Positions 1-10,704 of a stretch of DNA of 64,000 bases are shown in pieces (positions within the stretch are counted from its first letter, which is position 1; each line of letters starts with the position of its first letter). Position numbers and translations under genes: made by a program. Source of the DNA: Craterostigma plantagineum (taxonomy: Eukaryota; Streptophyta; Magnoliopsida; Lamiales; Linderniaceae); NCBI GenBank assembly GCA_027422505.1, contig JAPQWV010000001.1, forward strand, positions 6,510,001 through 6,574,000. The letters run 5' to 3'. The notes below the pieces were generated by a model. The model did not search any database, was not told the origin of the DNA, and was given only the letters and a program-made list of their open reading frames with translations.

Positions 1-1
1 G

Positions 2-157
2 GGCGAGTCGTTGGATGGCGGTGGTGATTTTGAGGATGGGAACGGGGAAGAATCTTCGGGCAGCGGGCGGGAAGGTCGGGCATCGTCGAGGAGTCGTCGT
101 AATGTGAGGAGGCGTTTGAACGATAGGGTGGATGAAGATGAGGATGATGAGGAGTAG
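2..157 (+). CDS. C-terminal end of an unknown gene (acidic tail), truncated by window edge
   Basis: An open frame enters from the left edge and ends with TAG at 155-157, giving about 51 residues. The peptide is rich in Gly, Ser and Arg (a GREGRASSRSRR run) and ends in an acidic stretch, VDEDEDDEE. Such charged, low-complexity tails occur in nuclear or RNA-associated proteins, but nothing here allows a family call. The high GC and codon-like composition stop at the TAG, and AT-rich 3' flank follows, which supports a genuine gene end. Strand and frame are moderately supported; function is unknown. Confidence 0.45.
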   Translation, partial: GESLDGGGDFEDGNGEESSGSGREGRASSRSRRNVRRRLNDRVDEDEDDEE

Positions 158-651
158 AAGGTATGATTTTGATTGATTTCTATTTTCTTCTATTTTATAT
201 ACTGTGTTTGTTGTTGGGATGGGCTTATTGTGTTGTACAAATGAAAATCGTTGGTTGTGTGTCTTTGTTTTTATTTTTCTGTTATTTGGATTAATATAGA
301 CTGCAATATTCTGTCTCAAATGCAACGAAATGTCCTATCGTTAAGTTAATGAAGCGGGTCTATGCAATAAGATGATATATTTAGGGATCTTATTACATGG
401 TTGCAACTAAATGCAAATGGTTAACCTGTTCTTGAAATGTAGGGAACTCATTTTTTGCTCTTTATCAGTTTCTTGCATGCTTTGCTTTATGCTCTTTGGA
501 AAGAAACCTAATTTGTTCTTCACATGAACGAGCAAATCAGTTGGCTTCGCAGTCTTGTCTTCCAAGTACATAGTGTTGAGTGGGTAATACTTTGCGATAG
601 AAAAATATGCAAAAAGATACGTTGTACATTTGTTAGTAATATATATACATA
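158..651. other. AT-rich 3' flank and intergenic DNA
   Basis: No open frame with recognisable protein similarity is seen. The first ~150 bp are T-rich and probably hold the 3' UTR of the gene ending at 157. Confidence 0.4.
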
Positions 652-878
652 TACTCCCTCCGTCCCAAACCATGTTATACATTTTACTAAATCGGGCGTT
701 CCACATCTTTTGGACATTTCCTTATTTAGCAAAAAACTATCACAAACAATCAATATAATAATATTAAATATTCTTAAAAAATGTGTCAAAAGATATACTT
801 TTTTACATTTTAATTGTATTCAGTTTCTTAATTTTCGTGTCAACTCTCAAATGTTCAAAACGGTTTGGGACAGGAGTA
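652..878. mobile_element. Stowaway-type MITE
   Basis: The left end reads TACTCCCTCCGTCCCAAACC. The right end read in reverse is TACTCCTGTCCCAAACCG, so the terminal inverted repeat is ~18 bp with one or two mismatches. CTCCCTCCGTCCC termini with TA target sites are the hallmark of Stowaway (Tc1/mariner) MITEs in plants. The ~227-bp AT-rich interior has no coding potential. TA flanks both ends. Confidence 0.85.
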
Positions 879-1091
879 TAACTTATATTAAGAAAATAAG
901 AACAAAAGCGAAAGGATAGGTTTAGAAACTTTAAAACCTAATGTTTCTGTTCCATGACTTCATTTTCGGGCCCTACATTAATATTTCTTTTATAAGACAT
1001 GAACCAAATCGGGGCTGAACAGAATTTCAAACGATTTGAGGTTTATCCGGTCTTCTGCCTTAGATGTGGATGTACTTTTCCTCACGAAGAA

Positions 1092-2016
1092 TGAAGTGGT
1101 CCCGGTACGATATGGATGTAAAACACTAAGTATAGACTAGATGTTGGGTAGGATGTCGGGGTAACACTCAACCTAACATTCAGGTGCACAGCGGAATATT
1201 CTAACTACTTAGTGACGAAACTGAAATAGCTCGGGATGTAAATCTGTGCAGCAAGTTATAAAAACTTGCTGCGTGCCTCAAGGCAAAATTCCACTACAGC
1301 AATGGATGCAAAACAACTATCCGAAGATAGTAAAAACAAGCCTAGAAAAAGAATCGACACGATCCTGAAAACCTACGAAGAACTAAGACTTCAGAAGGCT
1401 CAATACTAGGCTAAAAGACGACTCTCGACATCTATAAAATCGCTCAAACACAATGTGTGCTTCGCTCATATTTTACGCTCAATATATCGCTCAAAGTGGC
1501 TCCATGAAAGTTCTCTCGAAAGTCGTAAGTTGCAGCTCGAAAATAACTCTTATTTATAGACCTTTGCTCCCTCTTGAATTGGTAAAAAGATCCCTTGAAT
1601 ATCTCTTCAAATATCTCTTCGAAGATCTCTCTAAATATAGTATATATATTTAGTTCGAATCTTCTCATCTCATTGGCCGATTCCTTATCTCCTATTTATG
1701 GCAGCTTGTTGAATGATTCTCTTTGATATTCAGATCTTCTAATCTTGGTCGTTGCTTGACTTGATCTCTTTTGATCTTCAAATCTTCTATTTATGGTAAT
1801 TGCACTTCCTAAATTCGTTCAAGCAGCTCCACACGCTTTCCACACGGTTTGGACACGTTTCAGCACTTTACCACGTCCTGCATATCAGTAAATAAAGCTA
1901 CAATAAAAGGTTAAACGGTTTTGGGCATGAAAGATAAAATCGAATGTTGACAGACACCAATGTTGGCTGAAATGTTAGCCCAACATTTGTCAAAGCTGAG
2001 CTCGTCAACATTAACA
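1092..2016 (-). repeat. 3' LTR of the copia element
   Basis: 925 bp, starting TGAAGTGG and ending TTAACA on the plus strand. It matches 7040-7965 with about eight differences. It contains clusters of the ATGTTG/CAACAT motif that also recur through the element interior. Confidence 0.95.
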
Positions 2017-2033
2017 ATCTCCCCCTTTTTATC
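2017..2033 (-). other. Polypurine tract of the copia element
   Basis: On the minus strand AAAAAGGGGGAGAT lies directly upstream of the 3' LTR start (TGTTAATG), as expected for the plus-strand primer. Five similar tracts follow at about 2072, 2131, 2161, 2181 and 2213. Confidence 0.8.
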
Positions 2034-3266
2034 TTTCTTCCCAAAACCCGTGCAGATTTAAAAGTTCCAAAACTCCCCCTGAAGGCAAAATTCTCAATGG
2101 AGTGGTGTTTCCTTCTGATGCTTTCTCGAGCTCCCCCTGTTTGTTCGGCTCCTTATTCTGCTCCCCCTGAATGTCCTTATCTCCCCCTTTTTATCTGCAC
2201 AACCTTCTCCCCCTTTTTGGGAAGAAAGAAAAGACACAGAGAACTTCTCTGTTAGCCAACTTGCAGATGTTGAGGTAACATCTGGCCGAACATTCTGAGA
2301 CTCAGAAACAAGTTAGTTTGCCATAAAGAAATCAAAGATAAATCCAAAAAAATGATATGAGCACAGAATGTATAACCCGTGAATTATATCAGAAATGTAG
2401 GGGCAGAGAGTAATGTCAGCGAGCCACTCAAATATAATTTAGACAGTTTAGAGGATAAGGTTGAATCAGGTCACAACTGTCTAACTAAACAAGGAGCTAA
2501 TATGGTATATGGAAGAATCGGTCATAAAAAATATAGGAGCAAATCAGATCATGATTCAACCAAAAATACCAAGTCAAAGGTCATAATAGAATCGAGCGAG
2601 ACTAACCGTTTGAGCGACAATGAGGATCACTTGAGCCAAGTGTAACACGCTGTTCTTCGAGAGTTCTAATGCAATTCTGAGAGATATCTAAACTAGACAC
2701 ATGAAACCAACAAATACTGACCTAAAACCTAATGCACATAAACGAAAGCACAAAAATATAGCATGATCAAACTGACAGTCACATATGTTGCCCCAACATA
2801 AGACTCAACATTCTACTCTGAAATTCGAGACTTTCTGTTCAACACCCTAAACTCAATTCCCTTTCATTTTCTGCCCTACTTACCTCATTATAAACTAGTA
2901 ATATTATGCACAGCCCTTATAAGATCCTTATCATCAAGGTTAGGATTTTTGTCGCAAAGAGTGCATCGTCACCGCGAATGCCGTGCACCTAGGGAACTTA
3001 TTACCTGAACCTATATCTTGAAAAAGAATCAGAGCAATATATATATATATATATATATTTTTCGTATTTTTTTTTTACGTATTTTTTTTTTTTTGGGAAG
3101 AGGGTCATTTCAGGGAACGGTTTAGATGAGTCAAATCATTTCACAGAATAACAGAGAGAACATTAAATCAAACATCAAAGCAGTGACAATCAAGTTCGAC
3201 ATATGCTATGTTGATCCAAATGTTGGACCAACATTCAGACAGACTGATGCAAACCTATGGATTTTT
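2034..3266 (-). other. Long 3' non-coding region of the copia element
   Basis: About 1.2 kb lies between the RNase H stop and the 3' LTR. It holds repeated polypurine-like tracts (2070-2225), ATGTTG-motif clusters (about 2268, 2785 and 3207), an (AT)n run and T-rich tracts. No convincing envelope-like ORF is seen on either strand. Confidence 0.6.
3037..3058. repeat. (AT)n microsatellite
   Basis: Eleven AT dinucleotides, followed by T-rich runs to 3094, in the 3' non-coding part of the copia element. Confidence 0.9.
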
Positions 3267-4183
3267 TCAGGTCCGAAAACCTTTCAAGTCCAATGCTTTC
3301 GTGAAAATGTCAGCTAACTGATGTTTCGTGTCTACATGCTCAATGCGCACTAATTCTTTCTCTACCATATCTCTCAGAAAATGATGTCTTATATCTATAT
3401 GCTTCGTGCGTGAATGCTGGATAGGGTTCTTAGATATGTTGATGGCACTAAGGTTATCACAATACATGAGGACTGACTCGCACTCTAAACCATAGTCACA
3501 CAACATGCTGTTCAACCATATTAATTGCGTACAGCAACTACCCGCAGCAACACACTCAGCAGTAGATAAAGACACATAATTCTGTTTCTTACTGTACCGT
3601 GCAACTAAATTGTTACCTAAGAAGAAACAGCCGCCACTTGTGCTCTTGCGATCATCCTCGTCACCTTCCCAATCAGCATCACTGTAGCCTACAAGACTCA
3701 TATTAGTATCTTTAGAGAACCACAATCTTAGGTTACACGATCCACTCACTTGACGAAAAATACTCTTAACAACATTAAGATGGGAAACTTTAGGCTCAGA
3801 CTGATATCTAGCACATGCGCATACGCTATACATAATGTCAGGTCTAGTAGCGGAAAGATATAATAGACTGCCTATCATGGAACTATACGATGTGGGGTCA
3901 ACATTCTGTCCAACATTACCTTTACTTACCTTCTGAGTTGAACCCATCGGTGTTTTCATTACCTTGGCAGTATCTTTTCCAAATTTCTTTACTCTATTAT
4001 TCGCATACTTCTCCTGAGACATAAAATATCGTCGTTGCTTTGCTTAATCTGCAGGCCTAAGAAAAAAGTTAGTTCACCAATTATACTCATTTTGAAAGTA
4101 GAATTCATAGCATGTAGGAATTGGTCTATCATAGACTGAGATCTACAGCCAAAAACAGTATCTTCAACATAAATCTGGGCTAT
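3267..4183 (-). pseudogene. copia RT C-terminus and RNase H remnant
   Basis: The 3267-4022 frame encodes a Ty1/copia RNase H. It shows the linker motif RPDIMYSV, the core YSDADWEGDEDDRKSTSGG, LSTAECVAA with the second acidic residue, CDN, and the C-terminal HIDIRHHF and LADIFTKAL motifs. Upstream, 4023-4183 in a shifted frame carries the RT C-terminal region. Its catalytic box reads IYVEDTVFG where family members have YVDD, so one catalytic aspartate is changed to glutamate. A frameshift at about 4180 separates it from the preceding frame. The RNase H part is nearly full length; the RT part cannot be functional. Confidence 0.85.
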
Positions 4184-5658
4184 TAAAATATCAGAACCAA
4201 CTCTTTTACAAAGAGTGTTCGATCGGCTTCACCTTGCACGAACCCAAATTCAAGTAGGAACATAGTCAACCTACCATACCAAGCTCGAGGAGCCTGCCTT
4301 AGACCATAAAGCACTTTCTGCAACTTAAAAATATAATTAGAAAAATGTGGATCTTCAAATCCTTTCGACTGCTCAACATAAATATCTTTATCAATATAGC
4401 CATTCAAGAACGCACCATTTTCATCACAGAAATCATAGAATAACTGAGTCTCAAACTCTCTATCATGATCAGTCCTAATATGAAAAATGTGACCACGAAA
4501 ATCATTCTTGACCATATCACAAAAGTTTTTGAAAAAATCGAACAATTCTGATTTTTCCCTAAAAAATATCCATGCAAATCTAAACAAGTCATCAACCAGC
4601 ACATAAGCATATTTTCGACCACCAATACTACTTGCTGCTATCGTGCCCATCAAATCCATGTGTATTAACTGAAAACAGTTATCAGTTTTAAAATGTTGAG
4701 TAACATGTTGATCAACATTATGGCTAGCATGCACTTTCTTACCCTTTAAACATGACTCACATACAACCTTACCAAACTCCTTAAGCTTCGGAACGCCTCT
4801 GATCGCCTCATGCTTGATAAGCTGCTCCAATGTTTGGTAGTTAACGTGGCCCAGTTTGTAATGCCCAAGTATAACACCGTCTTCGTCTTTCGATAGTTGG
4901 CACACGTCCTCGAGGTCATCTCGACTGAGAATTCGTCCTTTAGCACCTCCTCCAAACGTCACAGATCCACTCCGTAAAGGCATGTAATTACTTATATACT
5001 GTTTGGTATGTCGGAAACACCCGCTATCGAAGTACCAAAAACCTGTCACGTTAGCTCGCAAGGAGGTATATACTACATGGCATTTATGAACAGATTTCTC
5101 TACCCAAACTTTCTTAGTTGGTAAAACAGCATTTGGACCACCAGAATTTGAAGGCGAGCCAGATGAACTTTCTCCAGACACACCTTTCAACACTGATTTC
5201 TCAATGTTGAGCGGGATGTTGGATGACATTTCAGCCGACATCGATTTCTTTGCAGAAATCTCCCCCTTCAATTTCCAGCAGTATGGTCTAATATGACTAG
5301 GCTGCATACGATAATGACACTTAAACGATCTATCCTTAGACTTACAAGTAGCATGCTTCATTCTTTTCTTAATAGTCACAGTCTCACATCGATCGTTAGC
5401 CACATGGGAATTTTCAAAAACAAACTTTGATCGATCGTAAGTGGCAAAATCTAAAGCATGCTGTGAATTGTAACCTAAGCCATGAGTATCAGATATACCT
5501 ATCGGAAATACCTCATCAAGAGTCGATTTACCCTTGTTCAATTTTGAGAACGTCTCGTCAGCCTTATCGACTTGCTTCTGAAGTTTATCGATCTCCTTGT
5601 CTTTTCTCGTTAACACGACTTCCACCTTGTTCATCCCTTCTAGCAGGCTTTTGATCAT
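4183..5658 (-). pseudogene. copia protease / GAG-pre-integrase / integrase core fused to RT by deletion
   Basis: A 491-residue frame. The N-terminal ~60 residues are a Lys/Glu/Asp-rich, probably coiled-coil gag segment. A protease-like WYFDSGCFRHTKQ (DSG) lies near residue 210, then a GAG-pre-integrase HHCC-type region (LGHVN ... CESCLKGK), then an integrase core with HMDL and RTDHDREFE aspartates. At about 4413 the integrase core is joined in frame to the middle of RT (NGYIDKDIYVEQ, LYGLRQAPRAWYGRL). The rest of integrase, with its catalytic Glu, and the RT N-terminus are therefore missing. The ATG overlaps the stop of the upstream frame by 2 bp, consistent with a single-base frameshift in a once continuous polyprotein. 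Confidence 0.85.
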
Positions 5659-6987
5659 CTTTTATATTTCCCGGTCAGCGTTTTCACGATTACTTCCAGT
5701 TCCGAGTTTTTTGCCTTTTCCTTCGCATACTCCGTGGACAGTAGTTTGAAGGCTTCGTTCGCTTCTTTGCAACAATCTGTTTCTGCATCATCATAACTCA
5801 AATACCCATCAAAACAGTTTGAGTCATCATAATCAAAAATAATTTGTTTCTCAGATGTTGAGTCAAATGTTGGCTCAACATCAGTTACCGCCGTAAATCC
5901 TAGATGATCTTCGTCGTCTGAGAATGACTGTATGGTTACTGATGACTGCTTGGACTCCTTGACATGGTTCTTCATCTTCATCGTCTGAGAGATCGATCCA
6001 CATAGCTTTTCCGTGCTTGCGGAGGGTATTTGCACATTCGTTGGCGTAATGACCCCAGCCCGAGCACGCATGGCATCTCACTGTCTCCCAGTCGATGTTC
6101 TTCGTCTTTCCATCAGAATTGTGTTTAAAAAAGGGAGGCGCCGATGAAGGTTCTGTTTTGGCATTCTGGCCCTTCCTGAATGTTGGGCCAACATTCTGCT
6201 CGACATTCTTCTTCTGAAGGAACTTTGTGAATTTCTTCACGAACATAGCCATATCCTCATCATTGTCAGGGTCAACTTCAGTTTGCACCTTGGATGACTG
6301 ACTGACTAGAGCAATGCTTTTGCCACATGAAGCTCTCTTTTGGACTTCGAGGTTGGTCTCATAGTTCTTCATGATGTTCATCAACGTGTTGAATTCCATC
6401 GTGGACAGGTTATGTGCTTCCTCAACGGCCGCTACCTTCACATTAAACTTTTCGGTTAGCGTACGTAAAGCTTTAGAAACCATTACCTTATTTGCAATCG
6501 GATCTCCGAGGCTAGCAGACTCGCTAGAAATCGTCAAAATCTTTCCAAAGTATGTTGTGATGTCCTCGTCTTCCTTCATTCTAAGGTTTTCAAACTGATT
6601 GAGGAGATAGCGCGGTTTGGTTTCCCTCACGCTCGCATCGCCTTCGCAATACCTCTGAAGTAGATCCCAAGCGTTCTTTGCCGTCAAACAATTCTGAATG
6701 ATTTTGAACATGAAGATGTCCACCGAGGAGAAGATGGCATTAAGAGCTTTGTCGTTATACTCGGCCGCATTCTTTTCAGCAATAGTCCACTGTTCAATAG
6801 GCTTGTCGACTACTTCGCCATCAGCATCTGGAGGAGATCGAGGTGGAGTGTATCCGTTGAGAATAGCTTCCCACGCTCGCACATCTATGGACTTGATGCA
6901 TTGTCGCACGCGAACCTTCAAATATGCATAATTGGAACCGTCTAAGACAGAGACTTTGGCGAGATGGTTTGAGCTTGTAACATCCAT
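5655..6987 (-). pseudogene. copia gag (DUF4219/UBN2-type capsid and CCHC zinc knuckle), frameshifted
   Basis: It starts at ATG 6985-6987, only 52 bp inside the 5' LTR. The first frame (5881-6987, 368 aa) has the typical plant copia Gag N-terminus (LDGSNYAYLKVRVRQCI), a UBN2-like central region, and a zinc knuckle CHACSGWGHYANEC (CX2CX4HX4C) near residue 305. Just after an acidic SDDEDEE stretch the frame shifts. The continuation lies in 5655-6071, ending in a coiled-coil-like Lys/Glu stretch. In its intact form this would be the capsid protein that assembles virus-like particles. Confidence 0.85.
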
Positions 6988-7024
6988 TATAAAGGATCAA
7001 AACGCTTAGTCACGTCAAGCGGAG

Positions 7025-7036
7025 GCTCTGATACCA
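7025..7036 (-). other. Primer-binding site (initiator tRNA-Met type)
   Basis: The minus strand reads TGGTATCAGAGC three bases inside the 5' LTR, the standard plant copia PBS complementary to the 3' end of initiator tRNA-Met. Confidence 0.95.
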
Positions 7037-7039
7037 CTT

Positions 7040-7965
7040 TGAAGTGGTCCCGGTACGATATGGATGTAAAACACTAAGTATAGACTAGATGTTGGGTAGG
7101 ATGTCGGGGTAACACTCAACCTAACATTCAGGTGCACAGCGGAATATTCTAACTACTTAGTGACGAAACTGAAATAACACGGGATGTAAATCTGTGCAGC
7201 AAGTTATAAAAACTTGCTGCGTGCCTCAAGGCAAAATTCCACTACAGCAATGGATGCAAAACAACTATCCGAAGATAGTAAAAACAAGCCTAGAAAAAGA
7301 ATCGACACGATCCTGAAAACCTACGAAGAACTAAGACTTCAGAAGGCTCAATACTAGGCTAAAAGACGACTCTCGACATCTATAAAAATCGCTCAAACAC
7401 AATGTGTGCTTCGCTCATATTTTACGCTCAATATATCGCTCAAAGTGGCTCCATGAAAGTTCTCTCGAAAGTCGTAAGTTGCAGCTCGAAAATAACTCTT
7501 ATTTATAGACCTTGGCTCCCTCTTGAATTGGTAAAAAGATCCCTTGAATATCTCTTCAAATATCTCTTCGAAGATCTCCCTAAATATAGTATATATATTT
7601 AGTTCGAATCTTCTCATCTCATTGGCCGATTCCTTATCTCCTATTTATGGCAGCTGGTTGAATGATTCTCTTTGATACTCAGATCTTCTAATCTTGGTCG
7701 TTGCTTGACTTGATCTCTTTTGATCTTCAAATCTTCTATTTATGGTAATTGCACTTCCTAAATTCGTTCAAGCAGCTCCACACGCTTTCCACACGGTTTG
7801 GACACGTTTCAGCACTTTACCACGTCCTGCATATCAGTAAATAAAGCTACAATAAAAGGTTAAACGGTTTTGGGCATGAAAGATAAAATCGAATGTTGAC
7901 AGACACCAATGTTGGCTGAAATGTTGGCCCAACATTTGTCAAAGCTGAGCTCGTCAACATTAACA
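7040..7965 (-). repeat. 5' LTR of the copia element
   Basis: 926 bp, nearly identical to 1092-2016. The PBS sits beside its inner edge, which fixes it as the 5' LTR and the element as minus-strand. Confidence 0.95.
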
Positions 7966-8382
7966 GAGAAGATTCGTCTTCATCCTCTCAACGTTTGAGC
8001 TCTAATATCATGTTAAAATTAAAATTAGCACATTTTTTAATTCGACTATGCACATTCGAGATTACATGGCTCAGTTAATCTGAAGTCAAATTTCAACTCA
8101 TGGCTATATGTATACTATGCAGAAATTTTGTATATATGACACGTGGGACAATATGTGGGTGCATACTTCCAATATTATATTATATACAATTATAAATTAT
8201 AATCGTTACATCACCACATCACAGAGTCCACTTGGCATAGAAAAACACGTTCACATCTCAATCAGATAAAAAAAAGTGTAAACTAATGATCAAAACCACT
8301 TTCGCATGGTAGGAGCTGAGCTATCTCTCATTGTCATGTATCAAGAAATTCTAGAATAGAAAACTTATGCATACTATTTTAT
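7966..8382. other. Flank of the copia element, possibly an older LTR relic
   Basis: AT-rich non-coding. At about 7997-8015 a degenerate PBS-like GAGCTCTAATATCATG abuts a TGTTAAAATT that could be an LTR edge. The sequence runs to about 8222 (ending CATCACA), so an older LTR relic is possible but not proven. Confidence 0.25.
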
Positions 8383-8627
8383 TACTCCCTCCCTCCTAGC
8401 AACTTTAACACATAAGTTGCTGGACAGGCAAATTAAGGTGGTATTATTATAATAATAGAGTACAATGAAAATGTAAAAAAAGTGTATATTTTGACACGAC
8501 TTTAAAAATATTTAATATAATTATATTGATTGCTTGTGATATTTTTTGCTAAATAAGGAAAGATGATAAAATTATTAGGAGCCCCAAAATGGAAAAGTGT
8601 GATAAAATTAGCGAGACGAAGGGAGTA
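8383..8627. mobile_element. Stowaway-like MITE
   Basis: Termini are TACTCCCTCCCTCC on the left and, in reverse, TACTCCCTTCGTCTCG on the right; TA target site, ~245 bp, AT-rich, non-coding. It sits ~240 bp upstream of the UGT-A start codon. Confidence 0.75.
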
Positions 8628-8784
8628 TTACACGAACAAGTGTTCAAAGCAAAACTAAAACTTTCAACCTCGGAAAACATGTAGGAACCAAAATGAAAAC
8701 AGAAAACATACAGGAAAAAGCCACGTAGAAAGTCCAGGGAATGCTTGGCTCCTTTTAGACTACTTTCAATCATCAACTCAATAC

Positions 8785-8790
8785 TATAAA
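8785..8790 (+). promoter_or_regulatory. Possible TATA box of UGT-A
   Basis: TATAAA in the context ACTATAAAAC, 79 bp upstream of the ATG at 8869. Position and sequence fit a plant core promoter, but the region is AT-rich and chance matches are common. Confidence 0.35.
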
Positions 8791-9713
8791 ACGAAGATAT
8801 GCAATACGCCTTATCATAATAAAAAACCTCCATCAAAACTCAATAAACAAGAAAATAAATTCAAAATCATGTGCTCAGAAGTCAGAGAATTCACCGTAGT
8901 AATGCTCCCATGGCCAGCCCACGGCCACATAACACCTTTCCTCGAGCTAGCCAAGAAACTCTCACACAAAAACTTCCACTGCTACATATGCTCGACGAAG
9001 GTAAACCTCCCATCGATCGAAAAAAGAATCCAAGGCAACAACGTTAAAACCATCGAACTTCAAGTCCCAACTACGCACGAACTTCCCGACCCTCGACTCC
9101 ACACCACAAACGGGCTGCCACGTCACCTACACAAGCCTCTCATTAAGGCCCTCAAACTTTCCGAGCCCGAATTTTCAAACCTTCTGAAAACCCTAAATCC
9201 CGACCTTCTCATACACGACGTCCGTAACCTCGGTCAATTTCGACACTTCAAACGCTACCATGCTGTCCTACTTCTTTCACTTGACGCGCTTTCCAGGGAA
9301 AGAGTACCCTTTTCCCGCCATGAAGCTCACCGAGTTTCAGCTGTCGACTTTGTTCGCCCAGATGAGAGAACTCGAAGGCGAAGAGGAGGCTGAGGAGAAG
9401 GAGAAAGAGAGAGATTCGCACGACGATTTTAAGGCCATTTGGGAGAGCGATCGAATCTTGCTTACGAACAGCACGAAAGCAGTCGAGGGGAAGTACATGG
9501 ACTACTTATCGCAGCTCATCGAATGCAAGATAATGCCCGTCGGCGCAATGATTAGGGACCCAACTGCTGAGTTGGACGACGGCGACTGTAATAGCGATGA
9601 GCTCATGGATTGGCTCGGGAAAAAAGGCGAAGGGTCAACGGTCTTAGTTTCGTTTGGGAGCGAATACTTCTTGAAGAAGGAAGAGATGCTGGAAATAGCT
9701 TACGGGCTGGAGA

Positions 9714-10704
9714 CAATGTTGCAAAACTCGCTAGGCGCTAGTCGGGCGCCCGGTAGGGGCCTAGCGCCTAGGCGGTTTAGGCGGGGAGTAGGCGGTTTCT
9801 AGGCGGAAATTAGGCGGATACCTATTTTCCATTTATTTTTTATTATGTATATCATTTATACAAATATTATATGATGCATCCAAATTTATAAAAAAATCTA
9901 GGCAAAGTATATTAATAAAACTCACTTGAGGTTGTCATCCTAGGCGGAAATTAAACGGTATATACATTTTTTATTATTTTTTCTATATATTGAATATGCT
10001 AATTCTATTAAAATAAATGTATTATCCAAACATTTCTAAATAAATAATTTCATCCCAATAATACAACAACAATAACATTTATTATCATATTTTTTATTTC
10101 ATTTTATATATGTTTTTATATTTTGATTAAATATTTTAGCCAAACGCAACAAACTCTCTTAGTTTAATAAAAAAGATATATATTTATATGTTTTAATATT
10201 ATGGTAAATTAACTAATTTAGTTGAAGTTTGAAAGATAATATTTGTATCATATAAATTATATGTAATAAAGACACTTTGTTAATTAAATATATAATAACT
10301 GGAATTCGACCAAAAAGCACCGCAGAGTTCAAGGATTTGATAACTTATTTTGTCCCACACCGATCAGTAGCGAATGAAAAGTGGGAACCTTTGCTCTATA
10401 TAAAGGGCATACTACCCTCCCCACTAGAGCTTAAAACGTGAATGAAACGTTTAAAGTCCCTATTACTTTTATGGGATTTTTAATAGTAGAAATTTTTATT
10501 ATATTATTTAATTTAAAAATTAAGTGGCCACTTTTTTATTAGTCCGGCCGATTTTAGCGATTAGTCGTCCGATTAAGCGGATTAATCGGCCGAGTAGTCG
10601 CTTTGCCGAGTAAGTAGGCGATTAGCCTGTTTTCGCCTCGGTGGCTTCCGTGTAGCGCCTAGGCGGCGCCTAATCGGCCGCCTAGGCCGAGTTTTACAAC
10701 ACTG
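9714..10704. mobile_element. Non-autonomous hAT-type DNA transposon inside UGT-A
   Basis: Perfect 8-bp target duplication GCTGGAGA at 9706-9713 and 10705-10712. Terminal inverted repeats CAATGTTGCAAAACTCG and CAGTGTTGTAAAACTCG differ at two positions. Subterminal regions at both ends are dense in CTAGGCG/CGCCTAG motifs (9735-9830 and 10560-10690), as in hAT elements where transposase binds such repeats. The middle is very AT-rich and encodes no transposase, so it depends on a source elsewhere. Confidence 0.92.
10352..10404 (+). promoter_or_regulatory. snRNA-promoter-like USE and TATA pair inside the hAT element
   Basis: GTCCCACACCG (10352-10362) matches 10 of 11 bases of the plant upstream sequence element RTCCCACATCG. 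TATATAAA follows 34 bp later (10397-10404), the spacing known for plant Pol II snRNA promoters. The sequence after it does not resemble U1, U2, U4, U5 or U6, so a transcript is unproven. Confidence 0.3.

Larger units (their letters stand above)
1092..7965 (-). mobile_element. Complete, coding-defective Ty1/copia LTR retrotransposon
   Basis: Two ~925-bp direct repeats (1092-2016 and 7040-7965), each TG...CA, bound a minus-strand internal region. The order is PBS, gag with a CCHC knuckle, protease, integrase remnant, reverse-transcriptase remnant and RNase H; RNase H last in pol defines Ty1/copia. The PBS (7025-7036) matches the 3' end of initiator tRNA-Met, and a polypurine tract abuts the 3' LTR at 2017. 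Flanking 5-mers are AAGAA (1087-1091) and GAGAA (7966-7970), four of five matching. The LTRs differ at only about eight positions, so insertion was recent. The coding region is nonetheless disrupted by frameshifts and an integrase-to-RT deletion, so this copy cannot be autonomous. Confidence 0.95.

Noticed and set aside
2379..2645. 88-residue plus-strand frame in the copia 3' region as an envelope or extra gene
   Set aside because: No domain, wrong strand relative to the element, and low-complexity composition.
9260..9802. Separate gene starting at MLSYFFHL
   Set aside because: It is the second frame of UGT-A after the 38-bp deletion, and its last part reads into the hAT element.
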